Assembly: GCF_006738645.1 (NCBI RefSeq)
Contig: NZ_AP019700.1
Location: 5,266,351 to 5,330,350 of the forward strand
Length of the DNA stretch: 64,000 nt
Reading direction: 5' to 3'
From: Stella humosa
GTDB taxonomy: Bacteria; Pseudomonadota; Alphaproteobacteria; ATCC43930; Allostellaceae
Shown in pieces: positions 47,631-55,898 of the stretch; the first letter of the stretch is position 1; every line of letters begins with the position of its first letter. Under the pieces are notes generated by a model. It did no database searches and was not told the DNA's origin. It saw only the letters and a program-made list of their open reading frames with translations. The position numbers and the translations under genes were made by a program.

Positions 47631-49013
47631 ATGACCACCCAGGACACCGCCACGGACGCGGTCGAGATCGCCATCGTCGGCGCCGGCATCGTCGGCATTG
47701 CCGTGGCCCACTACCTGGCTGCCGCCGGGCGGGGGCCGATCGCCCTGATCGATGCCGGGCAGCCGATGGCCCTGACGTCGGCCCAGTCGGGCGAGAACTA
47801 TCGCAACTGGTGGCCGCACGGGGTGATGACGGCCTTCACCGACCACAGCACGACGCTGATGGAGGCGATCGCGCGCCAGACCGGCAACCGCATCGCCATG
47901 ACCCGGCGCGGCTACGTCCTGGCGACCCGGCAACAACACCCCGACGACCTGATCGAGCAACTCCATGTCGGCTATGGCACCGACGCCGCCGCCAGCGTCC
48001 GGCTGCACGACCGGGCCGACAGCCCGACCTACCGTCCGCCCGTCTCGGCCGACTGGGAGACCGCGCCTGACGGGGTCGACGTGCTGCTCGACCAGGACCT
48101 GATCCGCCGGACCTTCCCCAGCTTCGCCCACGATGTGGCCGCTATCCTCCACATCCGCCGTGCCGGCTCGATCGGCAGCCAGCAGATGGGACAATTCATG
48201 CTGGAGGGCCTGCGCGCGGCCGGGGGGCGCCTGCTCCGCGGCCGGGTAACAGGGATCGCGACCGGCCCGGGCTTCACCCTGGCCCTGGACACCGCCGATG
48301 GCCCTCGCCGCCTGCGCGCCGACATTCTCGTCAACGCAGCCGGCCCCCATGCCGGGGCGGTGGCGGCGATGCTGGGGGAGAGCCTGCCCATCGCCAACGT
48401 GCTGCAGCAGAAGATCACCTTCGAGGACCGCGAGGGCGCGATCCCGCGGCAGATGCCGTTCTCGATCGACCTCGACGGCCAGGAGATCGACTGGAGCTGC
48501 GAGGAGCGGGCGGCGCTGGCCGCCGACCCGCAGCATGCCTGGCTGGCGGGCGCCATGCCGGGCAGCATCCATTGCCGGCCCGAGGGCGGCGACGGCGGCC
48601 GCTGGATCAAGCTCGGCTGGGCCTACAACGACGTGCCCGGCCCGGTCGTGGAGGCGCCCGCCTTCGACCCGCATTTCCCCGAGGTGGTGCTGCGGGGTGC
48701 GGCCCGCCTCAACCCGGCGCTCAAGGCCTATTATGGCCGGCTGCCACGGCCTTGCGTGCTCTATGGCGGCTACTACACGATGACGCCCGAGAACTGGCCG
48801 CTGGTCGGGCCGATGCGCACCGCGGGTGCCTTCATGGCGACCGCGCTATCGGGCTTCGGCACCATGGCGGCCTGCGCCGCGGGCGACCTCTGCGCGAAGT
48901 GGATCACCGGCGCGGCGCTGCCGGCGCATGCCCACCCGCTCAGCCTGGCACGATATGACGACGCGGCACTGATGGCAGAACTGACCAGCCTGACCAGCAA
49001 GGGCGTGCTCTGA
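47631..49013 (+). CDS. FAD-dependent oxidoreductase (DAO family)
   Basis: 460 residues. The Rossmann FAD motif IAIVGAGIVGIAVAHYLA opens the protein, and the C-terminal GAFMATALSGFGTMAACAAGDLCAKWI closes the FAD site. GENYRNWWPHGVMTAFTDHSTTLMEAIA and TPENWPLVGPM are DAO-family features. Such enzymes oxidise secondary or D-amino acids, sarcosine-like amines or glycine. GGAG eight bases before the ATG fixes the start; an earlier in-frame ATG at 47532 overlaps the operator. It is divergent from GntR and co-directional with a racemase 40 bp further, suggesting amino-acid isomer use. Confidence 0.88.
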   Translation: MTTQDTATDAVEIAIVGAGIVGIAVAHYLAAAGRGPIALIDAGQPMALTSAQSGENYRNWWPHGVMTAFTDHSTTLMEAIARQTGNRIAMTRRGYVLATRQQHPDDLIEQLHVGYGTDAAASVRLHDRADSPTYRPPVSADWETAPDGVDVLLDQDLIRRTFPSFAHDVAAILHIRRAGSIGSQQMGQFMLEGLRAAGGRLLRGRVTGIATGPGFTLALDTADGPRRLRADILVNAAGPHAGAVAAMLGESLPIANVLQQKITFEDREGAIPRQMPFSIDLDGQEIDWSCEERAALAADPQHAWLAGAMPGSIHCRPEGGDGGRWIKLGWAYNDVPGPVVEAPAFDPHFPEVVLRGAARLNPALKAYYGRLPRPCVLYGGYYTMTPENWPLVGPMRTAGAFMATALSGFGTMAACAAGDLCAKWITGAALPAHAHPLSLARYDDAALMAELTSLTSKGVL

Positions 49014-49053
49014 GCTGCTACATTCGAGCGGCAAGCCATTCGGGACGGACATC

Positions 49054-49749
49054 ATGCCCCTGCACATCGGAATTGTCGGCTGCTCGGCCGAGGGTGCCGC
49101 CCTCTGCTACCGCACCATCTGCACCGAGGGCGCAGGGCTGTTCGGCCCGCATGCCCATCCCGAAGTGACGCTGCACACGCCCTCGCTGGCCGACTACATG
49201 GCCTGCATCGACCGCGGCGACTGGGCCGGCGTGGGCGAGATCATGCTGGCCTCGGCGCGCAAGCTGGCCGGCAGTGGTGCGGACTTCCTGATCTGCCCCG
49301 ACAACACCATCCACCAGGCCCTGCCCGGGATCGAGGACCGCTCGCCCCTGCCCTGGCTCCACATCGCCGAGGTGGTCGCCGCCGAAGCGGCCGCCCGTGG
49401 ATTCCAGCGGCTGGGCCTGACCGGCACCCGCTGGCTGGTCGAGAGTACGGTCTATCCGGGCAAGCTGGCGGCCCATGGGCTGGGGGTCATGCGGCCCGAC
49501 CTGGACGAGCGGGAAGCGATCAACCGCATCATCATGGACGAGCTGGTCTACGGCATCTTCAAGCCGGAATCGGTGGAGTGCTTCCAACGGGTCATGGGGA
49601 GGATGCGGGACGAGGCCTGCGACGCGGTCATCCTCGGCTGCACCGAGATCCCGCTGATCATGGACGACACGAACTCGCCCCTGCCGACGCTCGATTCCAC
49701 CCGCCTGCTGGCCCGGGCAGCCCTGCACCGGGCGGCGGGAACCTCGTAG
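49054..49749 (+). CDS. aspartate/glutamate racemase family protein
   Basis: 231 residues. The Cys-bearing GIVGCSAEGAALCYRTICTEG opens the fold; the first active-site loop reads FLICPDNTIHQALPGI and the second is AVILGCTEIPLIMDDT, with a conserved Cys. The family interconverts L- and D-amino acids or related hydantoins without cofactor. Substrate is unknown. Together with the FAD oxidase upstream it could convert an amino-acid isomer into the form the oxidase uses. Its stop is 4 bp from the stop of the convergent shikimate-dehydrogenase-like gene. Confidence 0.85.
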   Translation: MPLHIGIVGCSAEGAALCYRTICTEGAGLFGPHAHPEVTLHTPSLADYMACIDRGDWAGVGEIMLASARKLAGSGADFLICPDNTIHQALPGIEDRSPLPWLHIAEVVAAEAAARGFQRLGLTGTRWLVESTVYPGKLAAHGLGVMRPDLDEREAINRIIMDELVYGIFKPESVECFQRVMGRMRDEACDAVILGCTEIPLIMDDTNSPLPTLDSTRLLARAALHRAAGTS

Positions 49750-49753
49750 GCGG

Positions 49754-50581
49754 TCAGCTCGCCGCCAGGCAGCGCAGCTCGTCGGGCGTGGCCGGGGGAA
49801 ACCCGAAGAACTCGAGATAGGCCGGGATCTGCTCGAACAGCATGTCGCTGCCGACCTGGAAGGCGCAGCCGCGGCGGCGGACCGCCTCCAGGAAGGGCGT
49901 GATCTCGGCCGCCATCACGACCTCGCCCACGAAGGTAGAGGGGGCGATGCGCTCGACATCCATCGGCAGCGGGTCGCCCGCCTGCATGCCGAGCGGCGTG
50001 GCGTTGACGACGAGATCGAAGCCGGCCGGGTCGGCCGACCCGACGGTGACCGCCAGCCCCGGATGGTGCCGCCGCAGCCGCCCGGCCAGGCCCATCATCG
50101 CCGGCACTTCGGCGTCGAACAGCGCCAGTGCGGCCACCCCGGCCTGGGCCAGCGATGCCGCGATGGCCGAGCCGACGCCGCCCGCCCCCACCACCAGCGC
50201 GCGGGCGCCAGCCAGCACCCGCCCCTTGCGCAGCACGCCGCGCACGAAGCCCTCGCCATCGAACATGTCGCCGACCAGCGTCCCGCCCGGCCCCAGGCGC
50301 ACCGCGTTGCAGGCGCCCGCCACGCGGGCTGTCGGCCGCACCTCGTCCAGCAGCGCCACCGTCGCCACCTTGTGCGGCATGGTGACGAGCGCGCCATGGA
50401 TGTTGGACAGGCGGAAGACGAGCTTCAGGAAATCGGCGTAGTCGTCGGCCCTGCAGCCCATCGGCACGACGACCGCGTCGATGCCGCGGGCGGCGAAGTA
50501 GGGGTTGTAGATCATCGGCGACCGGAAGGCCGCGGTCGGGTAGCCCAGATGGGCGATCAGCCGGGTCGTGCCGCGGATCAT
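49754..50581 (-). CDS. shikimate 5-dehydrogenase-like protein (AroE/YdiB family)
   Basis: 275 residues. FRSPMIYNPYF replaces the usual SxS substrate loop, the catalytic Lys is in VTMPHKVATVALL, the NAD(P) site is VVGAGGVGSAIAASLAQAG, and VNATPLGM and SDMLFEQIPAYLEFFG close the pattern. The altered substrate loop suggests a secondary, quinate- or amino-shikimate-type reaction rather than the main aromatic pathway. It starts 8 bp after the Gfo/Idh gene and ends the operon that begins with two permeases at 53.9 kb. Confidence 0.82.
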   Translation of the reverse strand: MIRGTTRLIAHLGYPTAAFRSPMIYNPYFAARGIDAVVVPMGCRADDYADFLKLVFRLSNIHGALVTMPHKVATVALLDEVRPTARVAGACNAVRLGPGGTLVGDMFDGEGFVRGVLRKGRVLAGARALVVGAGGVGSAIAASLAQAGVAALALFDAEVPAMMGLAGRLRRHHPGLAVTVGSADPAGFDLVVNATPLGMQAGDPLPMDVERIAPSTFVGEVVMAAEITPFLEAVRRRGCAFQVGSDMLFEQIPAYLEFFGFPPATPDELRCLAAS

Positions 50582-50589
50582 GGCGCCGG

Positions 50590-51606
50590 CTAGGCGGCGA
50601 CGCGCACGGCGGCACCCGACCGGGCGCTTTCCCCGATCGCGTCCAGGGTCAGGGCGATGTCGATCGACTCCTCGGGCGTAGCCCCGGTCCAGTGTTCCCG
50701 CCCCTGGCGCAGCAGGCGCACAAAGGATTCGGCCTCGGCCAGGAAGCCGTTGCCGGGTGCCACCTCGACGATCTCGGCCACGGCCGCCGCGGTCGTGCCG
50801 CGCTTGACCGACAGGACCGGCGGGCCACCCATCGGCGGGTGGTTGAGGTAGGTCGTCTCGATGGTGCCGGCCGCGCCCGAGATCAGGGCCTGGCGATGGT
50901 AGGCCGTGGCGAAGCTGCACGAGACGAGACCCAGCGCGCCGCCCGGAAACTCCAGCGTGGCGACGGTCGAAAGGTCGACGCCGGTGGCACTCCATCGGGA
51001 CGTGGCGCTCACCCGCTCGGGCCGCTCTCCCACCGCCAGCAGGGCCAGGCTGACGGCGTAGCTGCCGGCATCGAGCAAGGCGCCGCCGCCCACCTCCGGC
51101 TTCAGGCGGATGTTGGTCGGGTCGGAGAAGGGGATGCCGAAGCTGGAGCGGACCAGCTCGACCCGGCCGATGGCGCCCGCGGCCAGCAGCTCGCGCATCT
51201 TCAGGGTCTGCGCCTGGGCGCGGTAGGGATAGGCCTCGACCAGATGGCGCCCGTGCCGGCGGGCGGCATCGAACATGGCGCGGGCCTCTGCCGCCGTCAT
51301 CGCCAGCGGCTTCTCGCACAGCACATGCTTGCCCGCCTCGACCGCGCGGATCGACCATTCGGCGTGCAGCGAGTTGGGCAGCGGGTTGTAGATCGCCTCG
51401 ATGTCCGGGTCGGCCAGCATGGCCTCGTAGGAGCCATGGAAGCGGGGGATGCCGCATTCGCGCGCGAACGCTTCGGCCTTGGCGGGATCGCGGCTGGCGA
51501 CGGCCGCGATCGCGACGTCGGCGGACGGCGCCACGCCGCTGGTGAAGGCGCGCGCGATATTGGCCGCACCCAGGATGCCGAGTTGCAGCGGCTTTGCTTC
51601 ACCCAT
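50590..51606 (-). CDS. Gfo/Idh/MocA-family oxidoreductase
   Basis: 338 residues. The NAD(P) motif GILGAANIARAF starts the protein and the catalytic EKPLAMTAAEAR follows (Lys after the Rossmann domain); VGGGALLDAGSYAVSLALLAVG is the family mid-domain. These enzymes oxidise or reduce sugars, inositols or similar polyols. The ATG at 51606 is preceded by GAGGAGAAG; ATG 51624 is less likely. It shares an operon with ABC transporter genes and the shikimate-dehydrogenase-like gene, so transport and enzyme steps may handle the same compound. Confidence 0.87.
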   Translation of the reverse strand: MGEAKPLQLGILGAANIARAFTSGVAPSADVAIAAVASRDPAKAEAFARECGIPRFHGSYEAMLADPDIEAIYNPLPNSLHAEWSIRAVEAGKHVLCEKPLAMTAAEARAMFDAARRHGRHLVEAYPYRAQAQTLKMRELLAAGAIGRVELVRSSFGIPFSDPTNIRLKPEVGGGALLDAGSYAVSLALLAVGERPERVSATSRWSATGVDLSTVATLEFPGGALGLVSCSFATAYHRQALISGAAGTIETTYLNHPPMGGPPVLSVKRGTTAAAVAEIVEVAPGNGFLAEAESFVRLLRQGREHWTGATPEESIDIALTLDAIGESARSGAAVRVAA

Positions 51607-51642
51607 CGGGCTTCTCCTCGACATCCTGGTTGGCGGTGCCGC

Positions 51643-52500
51643 TTAGCTGGCGACGAAGGGGATGTTCTCGATGCTGGCCGGGAACTCCGGCGGCGAGAGC
51701 TTCATCCACTTGGCATAGGTCTTCGCAAGATCGCCGTTGGCCTTGATCTTGTCGATGAAGGCGTTCACCGCGGCGTTGATCTCCTTCTCGCCCAGGCGGG
51801 TGCAGGCGCCGTTGTAGAGCTTGGTGAACTCCAGCTTGTTCTCGAACATGCCGGGCTTGGCCTGGTCGAGGCGCTGGACATAGAACATGTTGGCGCCCAC
51901 GGCCTGGACCTGGCCGGACAGCAGGGCCTGGATGGTGGCGGCATCGTCGTCGAACCGACGGATAGTCGTGCCGGCAGGCGCGTTGTTGGTCACCTGGGTG
52001 TCCTGCACGCTGGAGCGCGGGACGCCGATGGTGACCTTGCCCATGTCGGCATTGGTCTTGATCTCGGTCCCCTTGGCGGCCACCAGCGAGATGATATTGG
52101 CGACGTAGGGCTTGCTGAACTGCACGACCTTGGCCCGGTCCGGCAGCATGCCCATGGTGGCGAACAGGATGTCGACGCGCCCGCTGGTCAGGGCCGGGAT
52201 GCGGTTGGCCACGGCCAGCGGCGAGAATTCCACCGGGACGCCCAGCTCGGCCGCGAAGAGCGCGCCGATGTCGGCGTCGAAGCCCTCCTGCTTGCCGCTG
52301 GAATTGACGAAGCCCCAGGGCGGGTTGTCGCCCTGGATGCCGACCACCAGCTTGCCCTTGCCCTTGATCTCGGCCGGCGTGACGGCCGCTGCCCGGCGCA
52401 CGAGCACGGCCGGGGCCGCCAGGGCCACGGCGGCGCCCAGCAGAACCTGCCGGCGCCCCACCATCAGCTTGCCCGGCCGACCGTCATTCGCGTTCTTCAT
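51643..52500 (-). CDS. polar amino-acid ABC transporter substrate-binding protein
   Basis: 285 residues, solute-binding family 3. A possible Tat-type signal (VGRRQVLLGAAVALAAPAVL) precedes the mature domain GKLVVGIQGDNPPWGFVNSSGKQEGFDADIG. Further family segments are VDILFATMGMLPDRAKVVQFSKPY and VGANMFYVQRLDQAKPG. It binds a polar amino acid or a similar ligand in the periplasm. A transporter of this kind needs an ATPase, which is not in the cluster. Confidence 0.9.
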   Translation of the reverse strand: MKNANDGRPGKLMVGRRQVLLGAAVALAAPAVLVRRAAAVTPAEIKGKGKLVVGIQGDNPPWGFVNSSGKQEGFDADIGALFAAELGVPVEFSPLAVANRIPALTSGRVDILFATMGMLPDRAKVVQFSKPYVANIISLVAAKGTEIKTNADMGKVTIGVPRSSVQDTQVTNNAPAGTTIRRFDDDAATIQALLSGQVQAVGANMFYVQRLDQAKPGMFENKLEFTKLYNGACTRLGEKEINAAVNAFIDKIKANGDLAKTYAKWMKLSPPEFPASIENIPFVAS

Positions 52501-52548
52501 GGCGCTCTCCCCTGGTTGAACCTGATCTTGTTGAACCGGACGGCCGCA

Positions 52549-53190
52549 TCACCGCGCCGACACGGCTAGCTGGCGTTCCAGCCGCGCACCGAATAGCGAC
52601 AGCGGCCAGCACAGGACGAAGTAGAGCGCCCCCACGATCGCGAAGACGACCAGGGGCTGGAATATCTGGTTGGAGATGATGTTGCCGGCGCGCGTCAGCT
52701 CGGTGAAGCCGACGATGGCCGCCAGCGAGGTGCCCTTGATGAGCTGCACCAGGAAGCCGACGGTGGCCGGCAGCGAGATGCGCAGCGCCTGCGGCAGGAT
52801 CACGCGGGCCATCCGCGGCACGTAGCCCAGGCTGAGCGACAGCGCCGCCTCGGCCTGGCCGCGCGGCACCGCCGCGATCGAGCCGCGCCAGATCTCGCCC
52901 AGATAGGCGCTGGCGTGCAGCGTGAAGCCGATCGCGACCGCCGCCCACGCATCGAGCTTCAGCCCGGCCAGGGCCAGCCCGTAATAGACGACGAAGAGCT
53001 GCATCAGCAGCGGCGTGCCCTGGAAGAGCGCGATGTAGCCGGCCGTCCCCCGCTCCAGCATCCGGACCCCCGACGTCCTCGCCAGCGCCACCGCCAGCCC
53101 GGCCAGGCCGCCGCCGAGGAAGCCGATGGCCGAGAGTGCCACGGTCCATTTCAGGCCGACCAGGAGGAAGACGAATTCGTTCGGTCCCAC
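52549..53190 (-). CDS. polar amino-acid ABC transporter permease (first of two)
   Basis: 213 residues with about five membrane segments. The HisMQ-type block AYLGEIWRGSIAAVPRGQAEAALSLSLGYVPRMARVILPQALRI and FLVQLIKGTSLAAIVGFTELTR are clear. It forms a heterodimer with the permease encoded just before it. It lies 48 bp upstream of the substrate-binding protein gene in transcription order. Confidence 0.92.
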   Translation of the reverse strand: MGPNEFVFLLVGLKWTVALSAIGFLGGGLAGLAVALARTSGVRMLERGTAGYIALFQGTPLLMQLFVVYYGLALAGLKLDAWAAVAIGFTLHASAYLGEIWRGSIAAVPRGQAEAALSLSLGYVPRMARVILPQALRISLPATVGFLVQLIKGTSLAAIVGFTELTRAGNIISNQIFQPLVVFAIVGALYFVLCWPLSLFGARLERQLAVSAR

Positions 53191-53203
53191 GGGGTGGCCG
53201 CCC

Positions 53204-53872
53204 TCACCGGACCGGATAGCTGAGATAGCGCGCCTGGATCAACGCGAAGAGCCGCATCAGCAGCCAGGACATGGCGAGGTAGAACAGCGTCACCGTGCCG
53301 TAGACCTCGAAACTGCGGAAGCTGTCGGATTCGATGCGCTGGGCGACCGAGGTCAGCTCATAGGCCGAGATGGCCGAGGCGACGCTGGTGGTCAGCGTCA
53401 GCAGCACGAACTGGCTGGTGAGCGAGGGGAAGATCGCGCGCAAGGCCGGCTTCAGCACGATCAGCCGGAACACCAGGCCGCGGTGCAGGCCGAGCGCCAG
53501 ACCGGCCTCCACCTGGCCGCGGGCGATCGACTGCACGCCGCCGCGGATGATCTCGATGGCGTAGGCTCCGCCATTGATGCCGAGCGCGATGAGGGCGGCC
53601 GGCGTCGGGTCGAAGCGCAGGCCGGCCAGCGGCAGGGCGAAATAGATGAAGTAGATCTGTACCAGGAAGGGCGTGTTGCGGATCAGCTCGACGAACGCCA
53701 TCACCAGCCAGCGGACCTGGCGGATGCGCGACTGCCGCAGTAACACCCCGCCGATTCCGATGACGATGGCCAGCGCCATGCCGCCCAGCGCCAGCACCAG
53801 CGTGCCCAGGCACGCCGAAAGCAGGCCGGGCAGCGCCTCGATCACCGGCGTGAAGTTGAGCCTGTAGTTCAT
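53204..53872 (-). CDS. polar amino-acid ABC transporter permease (second of two)
   Basis: 222 residues. PGLLSACLGTLVLALGGMALAIVIGIG, FVELIRNTPFLVQIYFIYFALPLAG and the EAA loop AYAIEIIRGGVQSIARGQVEAGLALGLHRG define a HisMQ-type permease. The start at 53872 gives the usual N-terminus; an upstream ATG at 53965 overlaps the TetR operator. It is the first gene of the leftward operon and divergent from the TetR regulator. Confidence 0.92.
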   Translation of the reverse strand: MNYRLNFTPVIEALPGLLSACLGTLVLALGGMALAIVIGIGGVLLRQSRIRQVRWLVMAFVELIRNTPFLVQIYFIYFALPLAGLRFDPTPAALIALGINGGAYAIEIIRGGVQSIARGQVEAGLALGLHRGLVFRLIVLKPALRAIFPSLTSQFVLLTLTTSVASAISAYELTSVAQRIESDSFRSFEVYGTVTLFYLAMSWLLMRLFALIQARYLSYPVR

Positions 53873-53938
53873 GGCGTTCCTGGGCGGTCGGCTTTCTGGG
53901 CGGGCCGATCCGCATTCCCCCTTTGTCGTCGGCGGCAA

Positions 53939-53956
53939 TTGTACTAATTGGTTCAA
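53939..53956. promoter_or_regulatory. candidate TetR/RutR-type operator
   Basis: An 18-bp imperfect palindrome TTGTACTAATTGGTTCAA (14 of 18 positions symmetric; TTGnAC core) sits between the divergent permease gene (starts 53872) and the TetR gene (starts 54014). Its TTGxAC..GTxCAA form resembles the RutR consensus. Confidence 0.65.
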
Positions 53957-54013
53957 TCGCTTCAAGCGAAATTAACCACCCGGTCCATTTGCGGCCGGCG
54001 CCCAAGGTGCGAC

Positions 54014-54688
54014 ATGAACGAGATCAGCCCCGCCCCGCCGCGGCCGGCGCCGACCGGCCGGAAATCGGCCGGCTGGACACAGGACCCGGAAGGCGTGCGG
54101 CGCGACATCCTGGCCGTCGCCCGCGCGGAATTCGTCGAGAAAGGGTTGAGCGGCGCGCGCGTGGACGAGATCGCCGCCCGGACGGCCGCCAGCAAGAGGA
54201 TGATCTACTACTATTTTGGCGACAAGGAGGGCCTCTACCGCGCGGTGCTGGAGGAGATGTACGCCCGCATCCGCACCTTCGAGCGCAGCCTGGACCTCGA
54301 CGCCCTGCCGCCACGCGAGGCCATCGAGCGGCTGGCCGGCTTCACCTTCGACTACCACGCCGACAACCCGGACTTCGTCCGCCTCGTCATGGTCGAGAAC
54401 ATCCACCACGCCCGGCACCTGGAAAGCTCGCCCCGGATCGCCGCGCTGAACCTGTCGGCGATCGACATGATCCGCGCGGTCTATGAACGCGGCCTGGCCG
54501 ATGGCGTGTTCCGCTGCGGCCTCGACCCCATCGACATCCACCTGACGATCAGTGCGCTCAGCTTCTACAACGTCTCGAACCGGGCCAGCATCCGCCAGGT
54601 TTTCGGCCACGACATGGCTGATCCCGCCGCACGCGAGAGGCGGCGGCGGAGTGCGGTGGATACGGTGCTGCGGATGCTGTGCCGGTAG
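54014..54688 (+). CDS. TetR-family regulator, RutR-like
   Basis: 224 residues. The N-terminal helix-turn-helix is ILAVARAEFVEKGLSGARVDEIAARTAASKRMIYYYFGDKEGLYRAVL. The C-terminal ligand half contains FTFDYHADNPDFVRLVMVENIHHARHLESS, which fits the YcdC/RutR-like TetR class. It probably represses its own gene and the divergent transport/enzyme operon through the palindrome at 53939-53956. The inducer is unknown; RutR itself responds to pyrimidines. AAGGTG precedes the ATG. The last gene before the AT-rich patch. Confidence 0.87.
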   Translation: MNEISPAPPRPAPTGRKSAGWTQDPEGVRRDILAVARAEFVEKGLSGARVDEIAARTAASKRMIYYYFGDKEGLYRAVLEEMYARIRTFERSLDLDALPPREAIERLAGFTFDYHADNPDFVRLVMVENIHHARHLESSPRIAALNLSAIDMIRAVYERGLADGVFRCGLDPIDIHLTISALSFYNVSNRASIRQVFGHDMADPAARERRRRSAVDTVLRMLCR

Positions 54689-54789
54689 CAAAAATAAAGA
54701 AGAAACTTTGCATCAAGAAGGCCAGCGTCCAATAGGGTAGGAATTGTCATGATAGCTTTGTTGTTTATAATACACACCATATAAATGTT
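54689..54789. other. AT-rich non-coding stretch
   Basis: Short AT-rich spacer after the TetR gene, with runs of A and T unlike the rest of the window. No gene. It is the left part of the patch that ends at the tRNA-Gly. Confidence 0.5.
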
Positions 54790-55362
54790 TTAATTATTAC
54801 GAATAACATACTGAATAAAATCAGACTCTACTCTATAGATTTCTATCTTATGCCCTTCTACCAATATATGCGCACCTGCTTGAGCTCGGAGTGTAATTGG
54901 ATCGAGCGCTCCCGTGGCTCTTTGAGAAGGACGCGGTGGAACAACAATGTAGCCAGGCGCCGATTGTTGTGCGGAGAAAGGTGTACCGCCAACCACTCCT
55001 GAGGTCGTTGTCGTTGATATACTTGGTATCAGCAGGGGCGTGCGCGACATGGTCGTCTCATTGCTGTCGATGAGAAGATCCTGTCGCGTAAACACTGCCA
55101 TTCCGTCGTGACTGCCGATGTAGCGAACGACCACTCTTCCAGCATCGGTCGTTCGCCCAAATACGTCGGCTTTCCCGAATGCATTGGGCAGTGGCCGCAC
55201 AACCCGAATATCAAGAACGGTGTCCCCGGGGCCAGCCGTGGCGCTCCCTCCAGTAGGTGCACTAGTAATAATTTCTGTTCGCCGGACGCTTGCGTCTCCA
55301 CAGCCCGAAATAAATAATATGGCTGTAGCGCAGAATATAACGGCGAAAACAGAATTACTCAT
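54790..55362 (-). CDS. putative lipoprotein of unknown function in AT-rich patch
   Basis: 190 residues with a lipoprotein signal: hydrophobic VFAVIFCATAILFISGC, lipobox ISGC. The mature part is Ser/Thr-rich (RRTEIITSAPTGGSATAG; SISTTTTSGVVGG) with a more ordered C-terminal half (AGAHILVEGHKIEIYRVESDFIQYVIRNN). I recognise no family. GAGGTGA five bases before the ATG supports translation. Codon use is AT-richer than all neighbours, so it was probably acquired by transfer, next to the tRNA-Gly end. Confidence 0.6.
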   Translation of the reverse strand: MSNSVFAVIFCATAILFISGCGDASVRRTEIITSAPTGGSATAGPGDTVLDIRVVRPLPNAFGKADVFGRTTDAGRVVVRYIGSHDGMAVFTRQDLLIDSNETTMSRTPLLIPSISTTTTSGVVGGTPFSAQQSAPGYIVVPPRPSQRATGALDPITLRAQAGAHILVEGHKIEIYRVESDFIQYVIRNN

Positions 55363-55684
55363 AGTTTCACCTCAATATACAATTACCTGAAGTGTGACAT
55401 TATTTGAGATAAATGATCAGAATTTCTTCGCGAAGCTTAACGTGAATTTTGTGAAGATCTTCAGGTGGCGAAGCGATAGAGTTGGGCAGATGGAATACTC
55501 ATTGGCCTGCTGGCCTGACAAACCCGGACATCACGCTAACGGGTTTAACTAACAAGCTGTATCGCTATCGCTCAGCATCAAGGCTGGGCTGTCACAAATG
55601 GTAGCTTGGCCGCGCGCCCGCACCGCTCAAACACGCCCTATTCCAACCAACGAGACGCTGGCGGCAATCAGATCGCTTGAAGAT
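55363..55684. other. AT-rich non-coding stretch between lipoprotein gene and tRNA-Gly
   Basis: About 320 bp without a gene. A stem of AAACCCG (55520-55526) and CGGGTTT (55540-55546) with a 13-nt loop is the only structure seen. No integrase fragment, and no direct repeat of the tRNA 3' end was found in the patch. Confidence 0.5.
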
Positions 55685-55758
55685 TGGAGCGGGTGAAGGG
55701 AATCGAACCCTCGTCGTAAGCTTGGGAAGCTTCTGCTCTACCATTGAGCTACACCCGC
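55685..55758 (-). tRNA. tRNA-Gly, anticodon CCC
   Basis: 74 bases with an encoded CCA. Acceptor GCGGGTG pairs with CACCCGC; D-arm GCTCAATGGTAGAGC; anticodon loop TTCCCAA (anticodon CCC); T-arm has GGTTCGATTCC. Position 27-43 is unpaired, as in related alphaproteobacterial tRNA-Gly(CCC). Its 3' end faces the AT-rich patch. Confidence 0.95.
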
Positions 55759-55898
55759 ATCCGGGGGGCGGACAGGCCGCCGCGCGACGCGCCCCATGAA
55801 TAGCGAGCCTGTGGCCGCGCTTCAAGAGGGTGCGCATGGCGGCCATGCCACCCAGCCATGTTGCGCCGCAGCATGATTGAGGGGAGAGTGCGCCGGCG

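Noticed and set aside
49754-50581. Main-pathway AroE
   Set aside because: The SxS shikimate loop is altered and the gene sits in a transport operon, so it is more likely a secondary dehydrogenase.
54689-55684. Attachment-site repeat for an element at tRNA-Gly
   Set aside because: I looked for a copy of the tRNA 3' end in the patch and saw none; integration is therefore only suspected.
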